Positions 47,940-59,813 are shown, numbered from the stretch's first letter. The stretch is DNA of 64,000 nucleotides from Tubulanus polymorphus (GCF_964204645.1 NC_134036.1:9100704-9164703); one strand, 5' to 3'. A program made the numbers and translations. Notes: generated by a model from the sequence alone, not told the origin.

Positions 47940-48425
47940 CTTGCATCGAACACGCCTGTTGACGACAGTAAAATGCGGAAAAAAACGAAAAAATACGACC
48001 GGCTGCCTACGAAAAACGGCATTCTCCGTTTTGTGATGTTAAGATCAGTAATGACACGTCCGCACATCGTTATATATTTCACACTGACGGTATTTTAACG
48101 GTGCACGCCTCAGCCAAACGTCTACCTGTCGCAAAAAAATTGATTTTGCCGTCCCAGAAAAAATGTTGCCGTATCGAAACGTCGACCACCCATCTAATAT
48201 CGCTGTGCACCGCACTGCTACGCTTGGTCAACCGTGAAAATGAGTTTTATCGTCGTTTTCATGTCTTCCGTAAAAAAACGGCTACCTGTTTTACTGTTGT
48301 TTAACAGAAATTACTGGAAAAATAACGTAAAATTGCGAAATTTGGCTAATTTTAACGTTTTATTGCGATTTTAATGGAAAAAGGGGTGTTAATAAACGAT
48401 AAGCACCGTATCTTTTTTTACAGTG

Positions 48426-48965
48426 CAATAGACTTGGGCAGTGAGGATTGGAACTGGGGGGCAATGTTTCGGATATCTAAAAATTGTGGAGTTCACCTAA
48501 GTATATAAATATCTTGCAGCTTTTATTACAATTGTGATATCCATATTTCTCATTGTATGCATGGATTCAAATGGCGTAAGCATACTCTGACCGCGTTTAT
48601 ACAGACAGACACAGGCGCGGATCCATGGTTTTTCCTGGAGGGGGTTCATAAAAAAATGTTAATGTTAAACTGACGAAGGGCGAAGCTCGCTCGGCCTTAA
48701 CGAACATGACGTGAAAGACGGGGGTGGACAAACAATATTGAAAATATACGTCAGTGAGTTTCATTTTGGCCACAAAGATATTTGCATTGACAATGTGAGT
48801 TAAGCCGTTTTAACAGTTTATCTGAAATTCAAAACGTGCGCTGTTCATTTGAGAAACGTTCACGATCCATCAGATACCACCAATATATAATTTGTGTTTC
48901 CTGTAACTAAAAGAAATCTAGTCCCAAAAGCGAAAGATGATTTAAACTTTTGTGACTGTCCATTT
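48426..48965. other. Spacer, no gene recognised
   Basis: Contains CAGGCGCGGATCCATGG at about 48613, which matches one terminus of the adjacent MITE family. This may be a fragment of another copy. Confidence 0.5.
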
Positions 48966-49433
48966 CAGGCGTGGATCCAGGGGCATTCAGTGACGACTTA
49001 CTGCACAGTGAAAAAAGGGCACCAACTTTGAAAAGGGCCAGTATTAATGCCCAACGAGCGAGTTTGAGTTTGAGTGCCATTTATTGGTATCATGCCACTA
49101 AATCTGTCTTCACATTCAAATTTGCTTGTGCCTTTTTTAGATTTTAGGCGAAATTTACCCTTTTTCAATTAAATTTATAGAGCAACAATGATGTCTATTT
49201 TGTAATAGTGCCCTTTTGAGTAAAGGAAAATGCCTTAGATTGCCTTTTTTGATTTGGGCAATTTCATTCACATTTTGCTTTAGACCTAGTACAGAAAGGC
49301 AATTATTTTTTATGACGCACAAATTGTTTGCCCTTTTATTTAATTTTTTCCTCGAAACATAAATTTTTCAAGGACATTTGAAAACTGCGACTACCGCACG
49401 TGCTGCATGTGCGATAGTCTGGATCCGCGCCTG
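48966..49433. mobile_element. MITE with 15-bp TIRs and a CATTT duplication
   Basis: CAGGCGTGGATCCAG at 48966-48980 pairs with CTGGATCCGCGCCTG at 49419-49433 with one mismatch. CATTT lies directly outside both ends (48961-48965 and 49434-49438). The interior has no coding capacity. Confidence 0.75.
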
Positions 49434-49438
49434 CATTT

Positions 49439-50315
49439 GAGAACTAAAACTATGAGATGTACTTTAATTTGCTCTTCTATACGTGACTGGACATTGTGTA
49501 AAAGCTTTTGATTAAACTCAGAGGCCTATATGATATGCGTGATCTGGAAACAATTTATCGCTTTTATCGCTTATGTGCGAAGAAACGTTTTACATTGAAA
49601 TGTCCAACACCAAGATTTACGGTCCAAACACGCATATGTGAGAAAAGGTCAAGAACAGAAAATATACAAAGCTACCGAACTGCGGCGGATGGTAGCAGAT
49701 GCTGAGCGAAAACAGTGCATCCTGCTGTCAGTTTGTGCAGTCGTTGTAGGTCAACGCGTTATCAGAATCATTCGCACGATAGGTTTTATCGAGTGAGCAT
49801 ATCCGTTTGGAGCTGAGCAGCAGAATTTACTTATTCTTCTATTCGAAGGAAGATTTTATCTATACTTAGTCATGTTCATATTCTCTGATTTACATGTTTT
49901 TCAGATATATATATATATATAACGTTTTAGAATAAGATCAGAAATAAATTCGTAAATATAAAGCAGGGTTTTAGTATCGATACTGATATAATTCTAACAG
50001 ACTTTTGAATGATCAAGGGTTATCAATATCGTGCCTTCTTCAAACCCGTAGCCAGGATTTTGAAAGGGGCGTTGTTTGAATTATAAAAGGGGCACTTCTG
50101 CATGTTTTGTATCCCAGGAAAGCGAGCATCGTGTGCTTAAAACAGAATTCTGCAGTTATTCCACAAACAATAAAAACACAAGAAATGCATTTCAGTATAA
50201 CCATTTGAAATGTTAGTTAGTAAATAATGACATTTATTCACCGCTAATAGAAGTAACTCTGCATGTTCAATAGTTCAAATTAAAATGTTTGCTAACTACA
50301 TCCCTTATGAAAATG
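49439..50315. other. Spacer, no gene recognised
   Basis: Short open frames only. A short AT microsatellite lies near 49905-49920. Confidence 0.5.
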
Positions 50316-50317
50316 GT

Positions 50318-50590
50318 ACACGTGTATTTAGCTAAATACACGTGTAATACACGTGTAATATGAAATTACACGTGTACTTTTGACGTGTATTTTGAAGTAC
50401 ATGTGTAAAACACGTGTATTTCTAAAATACACGTGTAGTTTGGACATGTATTTTGAATTACACGTGTACTGAAGATGTGTATCTTGAAATACACGTGTAA
50501 CTTAGGACGTGTATTTTAAAAACACGTGTAAATTCATGTGTGGCTTCTGAAATACATGTGCAATCTGGATGCATGTACTAGGCTAAATTA
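50318..50590 (+). repeat. Tandem repeat rich in CACGTG E-boxes
   Basis: Units of about 40 bp alternate TACACGTGTA with (G)ACGTGTATTTTGAAA. I count nine perfect CACGTG cores plus several one-base variants (CATGTG, GACGTG) in about 270 bp. The right end decays to CATGTG and CATGTA forms. Confidence 0.8.
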
Positions 50591-53339
50591 TACATGTACC
50601 TTGTTTCTCATAATTGGTCACTTTTGTGAACTGCAATAAAATTTGTAATTACATCATTTAGCTTCACATGATTTCATAAAAAGTAAGATTTTGCATGTAA
50701 TGTTCAGAGAATTGAAGGAATCTCCTGTCTTTTTAATTGTTTGATCCTCATTTAGTAGTTTTTTCCAGGATGCCGTGTCAAAAAAGTCATGTTGTTTGTC
50801 CTGTATTGACTAGATTGGATCCTGTATGAATGAAGCACATGTCTTTGTTGCCCTCTGAATAAATCCAAAAACTGTTTCACAAAAATCATGATCTGAACAA
50901 AAAATTTTGGATATTTCATTTATTATCAAGATAACTAGAGGCTTAGGGGACTGCCCAAGCCCCGAATTACAATGTTATTTATGAAAAATGTTGAATATAT
51001 TGCTGTCACCAGCTCCAAGTGTTCTGCTTTCCTTGTAGGCCCATTCATTTTGCTAGCTAGCTCTTCTTAGCCGAGGAGTCTTTTCAGTTGTTCATTAATG
51101 GGCATGTACACAAAAAATGTCCTTTTTCCTCTAATGTTGCCTTATCATACTGTATATCACATAATGAACATTTGTATCATACCTGCAGTTTTTTGAATAA
51201 TGTCTTATATACAGCGCAGTAATATTTGTTCACCTCCGCACATAGAGAAAATCTTTTCAAAATAGGCATTTAGAACTGCGTAGAACCGCTTCTCAGTAAC
51301 AGTAAATTCAACCGATCCAACAATCCAGTCAAAACAGTTGATGTGGATCCAGCTTCGAGGGAGAACGTCATAATAGTAGTAACAGCCCCACGAAGGGTCA
51401 CCTCAGCATTTGTGTGGAGAGGATCATCTATTTCCATCAATGAGCTGTGGCTGCAAACTAGATTAAACATTGTGGTGATTGGTCAAGTTCATATCGGATG
51501 AGTAGATTGGCAATTAAGATTGCATTCACTTTAGTCATAAGGCACTGTATTACTAACTTACGTCGTCACAACCATTGTCTGCATTATTGGTGGATTGTGG
51601 CCATTTTCAATTCTTAAATCTTCCAGATTCTCAAAATCGACTTCTTGAAAAATCGAAATGTCCATCATTTAGCAACATATTACCATCTACAAAACAAGAA
51701 GTAATTTGAGAATAAATTATTCCCAAGCATATAGAACTTAAGGCTACAGTAGGCCTATACGTAGGTTGGTTTCCAGCTAGCGATTTCGTAGCCTATTGTT
51801 GCGATGAACAGTAAACCTCATGCATAACGTACCAGATCGGACCTGGCTTTTTTGTCTGTAAGGGCTTATATACGAAATACATAGCATTGTCTATCATACA
51901 TTATCCATTATATATGTATACACCATATTTTGTATGTTGTACACATAAAAAGTATGTGGTACAATGCGATCGTCCAATATACAGACACTGAGACAGACAG
52001 AGGCCATCCCCTCAATTAGAACTGAGCCCGCTTGTAAAAACTAACAACATTAACATTAAACTAAACAATTGGCCTATGCAATTGCATAATTCTCCATGTC
52101 TCTTGTTAGTCCTGTCAACTTTATTGTCAAACCAATAATATACTTGTTTAACATTGAATTGATAAGAACCAATAAAGTCAATTTGATTTGCTTAGATTTA
52201 AAATGATCTTACCTCCAAATGTTTAACATGTAGGCCTACTCGCGTATTTTAGTGAGAGGTGTTTAAACATAATGGTCGCATGAGTAATTAAATGGTTGTG
52301 TCACAAAGGGAGAAATCTGCCTTAGACATAACATCCCGATATCTGGAGTTCTGGGCTTAGTAACGCATGTTTAGAATGAATTTTATCCGATATTTTTGTA
52401 ACATATTGTTTTCTCTCTGCAAATTCCTGACGTTTTCTGGGAGCTAACGTTCATTGGCTAGTAGGCTGGATTGTATTTTCTCTTATTTCATAGACCTCCA
52501 TGCATATAAACTTGAACTGAACTGAATGGGAACTGAGTTCGGTTAGGAGTAAAAACCTCCTTATCAACTCCTACTGAATTGTATATAAAGGAGTGAAGAA
52601 AGAAACAAACCCTCGTACCGAATACACTTTTACGTATAAATGAGAATAATGCTCACTAGGACGATGGCTAATTTGCGACCGTAAATGAAAGAAATACGAC
52701 TCGAATATTTTTATTTTTATCATGCGTGACACGCGAATCTCCTATTAACGCTAGTAATGAGAGAAGAATCCACACGAATGAAATGTATCAGCTTCATAAT
52801 GATCTTTAATCCTTGAATGACCATTCTTAATTAACACAAAACACTTAATATAAATAATTTGTATCGATTACTATAGAATTTCCATTCAAAGAATGCATTT
52901 ATCAAATTACATTGACTCTGAAAATGAACTTTCACACCCGTAAATTAGCTAAACTCGTGCCGTATTAAGCTATTTAGATTTATCGCAGTCTTGTGAAAAT
53001 TTGTAAGCAGTCCTAATATATTCCCTGTATAATCAAAACTTAATTTCTATGTTATGCACGTGTTTTAATTACGATTTCCCCTCTACATGTTTATCGAGAA
53101 GGGCCTGATTACAATCTGATTACAATTGATATAGCAGCAAAGTTATAGCAATTTACTGTTAGACAAAGAAAATACAAAATCTATTTAGTTTTCTAAAATT
53201 GTATGTATGTCTCATACCGTCTCATTACCTCGAACACTGTGTATCGTATCACTCGAAATTCATAAATCTACCTGGCTTTATGGCTTAAAAAAACTAATTA
53301 AACCCAAAACACCAATACCTAAAATTCAGGTTATAGCGT
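50591..53339. other. Long spacer, no gene recognised
   Basis: AT-rich with only short open frames. A 66-codon minus-strand frame at 51270-51470 has no motif I recognise. Confidence 0.45.
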
Positions 53340-53945
53340 TTAGTGGTGGGAGGAAAAATTCCTCCCTAAATCAATATACTTTGAATCGTAGACTCGGGTT
53401 CATTTTCCTTCAGTTGACATATGAAAATATTTCGAATATCAGACAAGGTCCATGTTCCTTCGTTTGACATAGGGAGGAACATTCCTCCCGAAGTCGATAC
53501 TTTGAATATCAGACCTGAAGGTCAAATTCTCTTCGTTTGACCTTGGGAGATATATTCCTCCCAAAGTCAATTCTTTGAATATCGAGCCCCTTGGTCAAGT
53601 TTCCATCGATTGACTTTGGGAGGAATATTCCTCCCAAGGTCAATTTTTACAATAGCGGTCCTCTTAATTGGTGACACTCAAAGAACGCGCGGCTCAGATT
53701 TCTATTGTGCGCCTATCGCGCGCTGCGCGTGAATCACTTACGTTATCTTTTCTGTAAATGTGAAGACCTCGGGGGCATTATGTTCTCTAAAGCCCAATAT
53801 TATCCCAAATTCCGGACTGTTAATAGGTTGATTTTACGGCAGAGTCGACATGTTTCAACAATTTTTAACTGTTCATTTACGCATATTTGAGGACTTATGC
53901 ACTAAAAATAAGTTAAATTTTTTATACATTTTGAGAAAGTCACAA
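53340..53945 (-). repeat. Palindrome-bearing dispersed repeat, copy 2
   Basis: Reverse-orientation match to 9682-10245, with one more decayed unit at its left (GGGAGGAAAAATTCCTCCC near 53348). Dyads GGGAGGAACATTCCTCCC, GGGAGATATATTCCTCCC and GGGAGGAATATTCCTCCC lie near 53472, 53547 and 53622. Its right end at about 53945 abuts the GPCR fragment. Confidence 0.75.
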
Positions 53946-54225
53946 GACATTTGAGACTGCGTTGCATCAGCATCAGCGTTAATTGTATACTGAACAAGAA
54001 ATCACAGACTGACAAAATGAAAAGATAGTTAGCGTAAGATAAACTGCGGAATTTGCGACTTGTCATTATGAGGAAAGTAGCTGAATTTCCATAGACTCCA
54101 AACAGAAACACGATAGGCAGAATGACCAACGACACAGTACGGTAGGTTCCAGACCTGTTCTCCACCGACATAAGAACGACGTAACTGCTATACGTTCGAC
54201 CAATTCGAATCTTAGTTGAATTCAT
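53946..54225 (-). pseudogene. Rhodopsin-like GPCR fragment, N-terminus to TM2
   Basis: The minus-strand frame from 54225 encodes a short extracellular N-terminus with NRSG (glycosylation motif). TM1 follows (VILPIVFLFGVYGNSATFLIM), containing the class A GxxGN signature, then the basic loop SRKFRSLSYAN and TM2 (YLFILSVCDFLFSIQLTL) with the conserved D of the LxxxD motif. Coding similarity ends where repeat copy 2 begins at about 53945. No TM3-TM7 sequence was found further left on this strand. It is therefore a truncated copy or a single exon of a disrupted gene. The ligand class cannot be told. Confidence 0.75.
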
Positions 54226-54335
54226 GATTCACGAGAATTAACTCAGTTCGTTATGCTCCAGACCTGTTCACTACACGCATTATAGCAATGTAACTGTTAA
54301 ACTGCATCTGAGTTGATTTCATGATTCGATTAAGT
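54226..54335 (-). repeat. Tandem duplicate of the GPCR N-terminal segment
   Basis: CAGACCTGTTC, GTAACTG and GAATTCATGATT-type landmarks of 54150-54230 recur at about 54252-54330 in the same orientation. The duplicated start reads MKSTQM... and reaches NRSG before a stop. Confidence 0.6.
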
Positions 54336-54549
54336 GTCAGATGTATGTGGACTGATTGTATCCATAGACTGACGCGTCGTGCAAGCTATTTATTGTTCGC
54401 ATCAAATGAAAAATAAATTCTCAGAAATCTGACTCAATTAACTCAGATTCAGTAAAAGATTATTAACCCATTAGATCTCAAGGCGCCCGTATGCGCCCTG
54501 TCTACTACTCCTCAAACCGCCCGAATCCGCCAGGCACTTTTTTCGTATG

Positions 54550-54650
54550 CTGCACGAAAACGGTTATAGTGGGATTCGAACCCAATAGCTTATAGTAAAC
54601 TAGACACCTTAGTCCTCGAAATACCAAACAGAAATCAACATCCTCCTATT
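54550..54650 (-). repeat. tRNA-like or SINE remnant (B box)
   Basis: On the minus strand GGGTTCGAATCCCAC follows GGTGTCTAGTTTACTATAAGC, as the variable loop, T arm and anticodon region would. No complete cloverleaf or A box was found, so it is probably a SINE fragment. Confidence 0.35.
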
Positions 54651-54844
54651 TCAATTTATCGGTTAATTCGAATTTGAAAATGACACATCTGAGCACTCAC
54701 TTCACATCCAAGTAAGTGGATGAATTTCGGGGCCCAAAAATCATACATCATATGAAAGCCTTGACTATTTACTACAAAATAACGCTAACTTGTAATCCAT
54801 GGAAATCGAGATCTGGAATAGAACTCTGCTCCCCCAAGACTGCG

Positions 54845-55690
54845 GACCCCTTTCGTAGACAGAAGCGGCTTTCTTAAAATTCCGATTATCCCACTCAACT
54901 TTTGGCAAGGAGCAGCGACCTAACTGTCATGATGGTTATGGTAAAGTATTTAGCCCTAATGATTCGCTGATCTTAAATTATACCGAATACTTCAGAGAGC
55001 TTTTATTTACATTTAACACAAATTATTTTGCCTAAAACTTAAGCGATTATTAACATTTTGTTCTTAAATAAGATCTAGGTTACTCAAATTAAATATATTT
55101 TCAAAATTTTGGATTCATCACAAATTACGGTACAAAACTCATTGTTTCTTTTTGAATTATTATAAACACTTTTGATTCGAAAATAAATTGTGATAAATTA
55201 TCAATCCTAAAATCATTCTATTACCGTTATACTAATTTTTATCAATAATTTATCTAATTCTATTATGATACAGGAAAAAGCGAAACAACAATGTCTCCCT
55301 ATACTTCCGTTTTTTCCTTTCATAAAATGTAGCCGGGAGAATCGGTTAGTAACAGCGAGATCCCTTCATGGGCCACTATTAATACACGGCATTGTTCCGA
55401 CCCAACCAAATATAATTCCGTCTATTCCAAAGTTTTATATATATGTATATAAATTTCTGAATGTTTTTCAGATATCGCAGCGGAAGAACCGAGAAAATTT
55501 TATTTTCAAACCAGGCTGATGCATTATGGTCAGCGCTGATAGATTGAAGCATCAAACAGCATAAAACAACAACTTGCGTTATTCTTACTACATCGTTTGT
55601 TGTCTGACACCCATAAAGAAACACCAACGCATACAAGAAACCAAGATTACGAACCTTTCTTAGCTACTACGATATCTTGCTGCGGATCAC
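54845..55690 (+). repeat. Dispersed repeat, copy B (see 6140-7090)
   Basis: Same order and orientation as copy A, with GACCTAACTGTCAT, AAACAACAATGTCTCCC, CAGGCTGATGCAT and CTTGCTGCGGATCA shared. Smaller gaps distinguish the two. No conserved open frame is present. Confidence 0.65.
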
Positions 55691-56485
55691 TTTGGTACAA
55701 CAGTAGGCTCTAGAGTACCAATGATTGATTTTGATGCTGATTAAACATACACTCATGTAAATTACGGAAAGTCCATTTTCAGAATTTCGTTACTTGTAAT
55801 TTCGTATTTGACATTATGGTGGAAATAGGGAGGTGATCAGAAATCTTATGAAGAAGGACACCTATATTACTCATTAAGTTTACCATTAAGTTTACCATTC
55901 AATATGTTAAACTTTGTTATCATTTGAATACCCCTGCAGTATTCCAAAAAAATAAACATTTGCAGCAAGATTCCGCATGTGTTGCATTAGGAGTACCATA
56001 TAAAATAGCAGAAAATCAATCTGCATACCCTGAGTTGGTTGCTCAGCATAAGAGTAAAAACCATAACAGGAATATTTTCCTTACGGCTGACGCACATCTC
56101 TTATATTGATGATTTTGAAAATCTTCACAGACGGATCATTTTTGGTAACAACCCGATCATTGGTTTATTTTTCACTCTTAGTTTATTTTTAAATCTAGTT
56201 AAAACACATAATTTGACGCTTGAGTTACAACGGAATATGAAAATTCTATTCGAGCTTTTTCTTAAAGCACACGAGTCGTCGGTAAGCTATGGTTGAGTTT
56301 CGATATTTCCCAATTCACCAAAAGTATATCCGATAATAAACCAACACTACGAATGATTAGGAACATACTCCGTTACTACAATTGTAACTGCGCTCATTAC
56401 TTTCGTCACACATATTATTGTTTTCCTCGCATCTGTCGTATCCTAAAAGCGTGAAATTGAGTTTAAAAATACTGTATTGACCCCC
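55691..56485. other. Spacer, no gene recognised
   Basis: AT-rich with short open frames only. The 5'-truncated LINE begins near 56485. Confidence 0.5.
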
Positions 56486-59047
56486 AGTCACGAATGAAAA
56501 CCGGTCAAAAAGACATTGAAAAAATTCAGCTCAAATTCTATAAAGACTTATATAGAAAAGAAGAAACGGATTTAGAAACCCAAAATATATTCCTGACTAA
56601 TTTACCTCAAATCTCTAATCAAAAGAAACTTCAGCATGACTCCGAAATAGATATCGACGAATTAACAAATTCAGTAAAATCTTTTCAAAATAATAAATAC
56701 CCCGGTATAGACGGACTACCTATTGAATTTTATAGAATATTTTGGCATACTCTCCGAAATGACTTTCTACAATTAATACATGCGTGTATACAAGAAAATA
56801 GACTTTCTAAATCAATGCAAACCGGTATTATATCATTAATTCATAAGAAAAATGACAAAACAGACTTGAAAAATTGAAGACCAATCTCGATACTATGTAC
56901 AGAACACAAAATATTCACAAAAGTTCTCGCTAACAGATTAATTAACTGCCTAACAAACAAAATACACCCAGATCAGGCATGTTGTGTTAAGGGACGTCGA
57001 ATCCAAGACAATGGCCATATAATTAGAGACTTAATTGATTACGTTAATTATGATAATTTAGAAGCATTTTTAGTAACCATCAATCAAATGAAAGCTTTCG
57101 ATCGCTTTGACTGGCAATATATGTTCAAAACTTTAGAATCTTTCGGTTTTTGAGAAAATCTAATTCGATACATCAAAACTTGCTATTCAAATCCAAAATC
57201 TAGAATCAAAAGTAACGGCTTCTTAACTAAATCCTCACTTTAGAAAGAGGCGTAAGACAGGGGTGTCCCATGAGTGCAATACTCTACATAATAGCAGCGG
57301 AACCATTAGCAATCAAAATACGCGAAAATAACAATATCAAAGGAGTAAAATTACCAGACGACACAGAAATCGAAATCAAACAATACGCAGATGACACCAC
57401 ACTATGTCTAACCGACTTAGCAGGTGCAAAAATTAATGAAAATAAAACTGAATGTATGTGGTTAGGATCTTAGAAAACTAGAAACGATAAACCTTTAGAC
57501 TTAAATTGGAAGAAATCCATGAAGATTTATGGAATTCATTTCGGAAATGAGAATAGTGATGATTTAAACTGGTATCCGAAAATAAATAAAATTCAAAATG
57601 TCATAAATCTTTGGCGCCAAAATAAATTATCTTTACATGGCAAAAAGGTCGTCATAAATTCTTTCATATTACCTATGTTATGGTACACTTCCGAAATTTT
57701 TCCAATCCCAGATAAATATATCAAAAACTTTTTGAACAAAAGTCATCATTTCCTATGGGACAATGGAAAACGCCTTGTCGGTAAAGACATAATACACAAA
57801 ACAATCGAACACGGAGGCCTCGACATACACAGCGTCAAAGACAGACAGCAAACACAGGCAATTAAGACGATAATTAACCTTGCTTTTAAACCTAAACACT
57901 GGAAACCACTAATCAACTACAACCTGCAAAAATATCTAGGCCCAGGCTGGAATATTTCAAGCATGATTCACAATGAAATACCAAAAGGAGTCATTACAAA
58001 TGACTACTACAGACATCTATTAAAATCATGGACAGTTTTTCAACAACATCTAGTTCCAACTGAGACCATTACCGAAATTCTGCAAAAACCTATTTTTGGC
58101 AACCCAAAAATTAAACTCAACAAGAAAATCAGGTTTACAGAATACATACATCACGGTATAACCAATCTAAGACATCTATTCGATAATCATGGCAACTACA
58201 AAGCATTTAACGAAACACCATTAACAAATAGATTAAAACACACATGTATATACGAGCGATTCCGCAACATTGGAAACTAATTTTATCGGAACAAAATTTA
58301 GATCCTGGTGAATTACCAAAAATCTATGTGCAATTTGATAATATAGAATTTGATAATATAGACTGTACTATAGGAAAACTTTCATCATCCCAAATTGATA
58401 GAATACTATTATTAAAAAATCTCCATCAAATCACACCGATTGGGCAAACCAAAATTACTGAAATTCTAAATACTAATCTGAATTGGCCGGAAATTTGGAA
58501 TGAAGTTTACAATAAACATATTGATAGACGGTATAGTGATATTCATTGGAAATTACTACATAATACTCTTGCAACAGCTTCAAAATTAGTGTTTTGGAAA
58601 ATTAAAACTGATCCAAATTGTAAAATTTGTGGACGCGCGGCTACAAATGACCATGTAGTATATTCATGCACAGAAGCACAGCAATTATATTCACGTATAC
58701 AACCAATCTGTCAACGCATACTAAACGCACCTATAAATATCACTCAAGGCATCGTCTACACAGGAATTACTAAAACAATAGAAACAGATTTCTTCAAACA
58801 CACACTCGCGAACTATCTTTTATTTCTCGCACAATCCATTTTGTACAAAAATCCTTACAATCTAGAACAAGGCTCTGGACGCATCAACACGATAATTTAT
58901 CTCAAAAACTCACTAATAGATCGCCTAAACCAAGAAATCATGCTTCAACAAAACCTTCATATTTGGAGTCTTAACAATATACATATACATAGTGGAGCAA
59001 GTAAGCGGACTGAATGCAGTAAACAGAATCACAATCGATACGATTAG
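56486..59047 (+). pseudogene. 5'-truncated Tx1/L1-like LINE ORF2
   Basis: The endonuclease is missing and similarity starts just ahead of the RT: KYPGIDGLPIEFYRIFW, LISLIHKK and DLKN, then a TGA where the family has Trp (56876-56878), then RPIS. Motif A reads TINQMKAFDR; the position of the catalytic Asp (DQEKAFDR in relatives) is Asn. The YADD active site is present at about 57389-57400, but about 30 codons after it are missing. A frame change lies near 57240 (LERGVRQGCP), and a TAG at 57472 again replaces Trp. The C-terminal region is open in two overlapping frames (57519-58280 and 58244-59047). It ends with CKICGRAATNDHVVYSC, a zinc-knuckle-like CCHC motif. The copy is dead. Confidence 0.8.
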
Positions 59048-59094
59048 CGAAGTCTAACCCAATTAAACCCAACGCCATTTTCTTTTATTAAATA

Positions 59095-59132
59095 CACCTA
59101 CATACCCCGATTTTGACACTTGGGGTATTTTT
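59095..59132 (+). other. LINE 3' stem-loop
   Basis: ATACCCC, then a 13-nt loop, then GGGGTAT and a T-run at about 59101-59131, shortly after the ORF2 stop. A 3' hairpin recognised by the LINE's own RT is known in several clades; this role is inferred. Confidence 0.4.
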
Positions 59133-59239
59133 TGATATAGATCGAACTGGAATGACGGTCTATCAATACGCATAGAACTTTCTAACCACTTTTGCTTTAT
59201 TTCACCACATACGCATTACATAAGTTTACTGTTACTGAT

Positions 59240-59430
59240 GTTTTGATTGTGAACTCAGTCCCACAGCCGCGATAGCTGGAAAGCTGCCTCCGTTTTTTGG
59301 CTTCGGGATAGCAAGCTCAGTCTATCTCAGACTATCGCGCAATGGTGACTGGAAAGTTGCCTCTTGATATCGGTCTCATTAAAAGCTACCAAAAACCTAA
59401 TCGTGACAATGTAAATAAACCCGATCAAGA
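59240..59430. other. Junction between the LINE and the viral-type block
   Basis: A GC-richer stretch of unknown origin containing CTGGAAAG(C/T)TGCCTC twice about 80 bp apart, plus GATAGC/GACTATCGCG motifs. It replaces the 3' part of the integrase gene. Confidence 0.45.
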
Positions 59431-59783
59431 CTGTAAAAATATCAATTATATTCAATATCCACCAATAATCATCATTATCTTTCTTCACATTTTTCATATC
59501 AATTAAATCTCCTTGCCACTGTTGATCTACATAACTTACCATAGTTTTACGAGTTTTATATTTTCTAACAATTTTTTTATGTGTTGTGTATGTTGGTTGT
59601 TCTAACATAAATTCATTTATATCTTTATATTTAACTAAATTTTGTGGGATTATCTTATCTAATTTATCTTGTTTTACTTGACGCCATATATTTTTGGTAG
59701 AAGAATAAGCAACCGAACTTCCAGGGTTGTAATATAAGTTATAAATATTGTTCTTTAGTATTAGGAGTTTTTTTACCACCCAT
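59431..59783 (-). pseudogene. Polinton/adintovirus-type retroviral-like integrase, truncated
   Basis: An ATG within TATATAAATGGG at 59783 is followed by a run of seven A (59769-59775), after which the recognisable frame is shifted. The protein then shows NLYYNPGSSVAYSS, TYTTHKKIVRK, QQWQGDLIDM and WWILNIIDIF. This is the N-terminal part of the rve-family integrase of Polintons and related elements, up to the first catalytic Asp (D of DLIDM). After IIDIF (about 59431) similarity ends; the remaining DDE residues are absent. The loss coincides with the junction sequence at 59240-59430. The protein cannot be active. Confidence 0.75.
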
Positions 59784-59792
59784 TTATATATC
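59781..59792 (-). promoter_or_regulatory. TATATAAATG start-site motif, integrase gene
   Basis: GATATATAAATGGG overlaps the ATG at 59783 and supports that start over the downstream GTG. Confidence 0.45.
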
Positions 59793-59813
59793 GTTAATTT
59801 TAACTTTATATTT

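Larger units (their letters stand above)
37863..48425 (-). mobile_element. CACTA/EnSpm-like DNA transposon, two genes
   Basis: The left end is CACTGTAAAAAATAATTCCG and the right end, read inwards, is CACTGTAAAAAAAGATACGG. This is a 12-13 bp inverted repeat starting CACTG, as in CACTA/EnSpm elements. The flanks share CA on both sides (GCA left, CAA right), so the duplication is 2 bp or an imperfect 3 bp. Both ends have subterminal clusters of AACGG/CCGTT/TTACCGTC motifs (37875-38110 and 47970-48300), typical of transposase binding regions in this superfamily. Inside are a transposase gene starting near the right end (47939) and an accessory gene, both on the minus strand with rebuilt introns. 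A SINE and a foldback element are nested within. At 10.6 kb it is the size of an autonomous element. Confidence 0.75.

Noticed and set aside
9682-53945. A single giant 44-kb element with the inverted repeats as its TIRs
   Set aside because: The interval contains several complete unrelated elements with their own ends and no common gene set, and the repeats have no visible target duplication. A chance inverted pair of a dispersed family is simpler.
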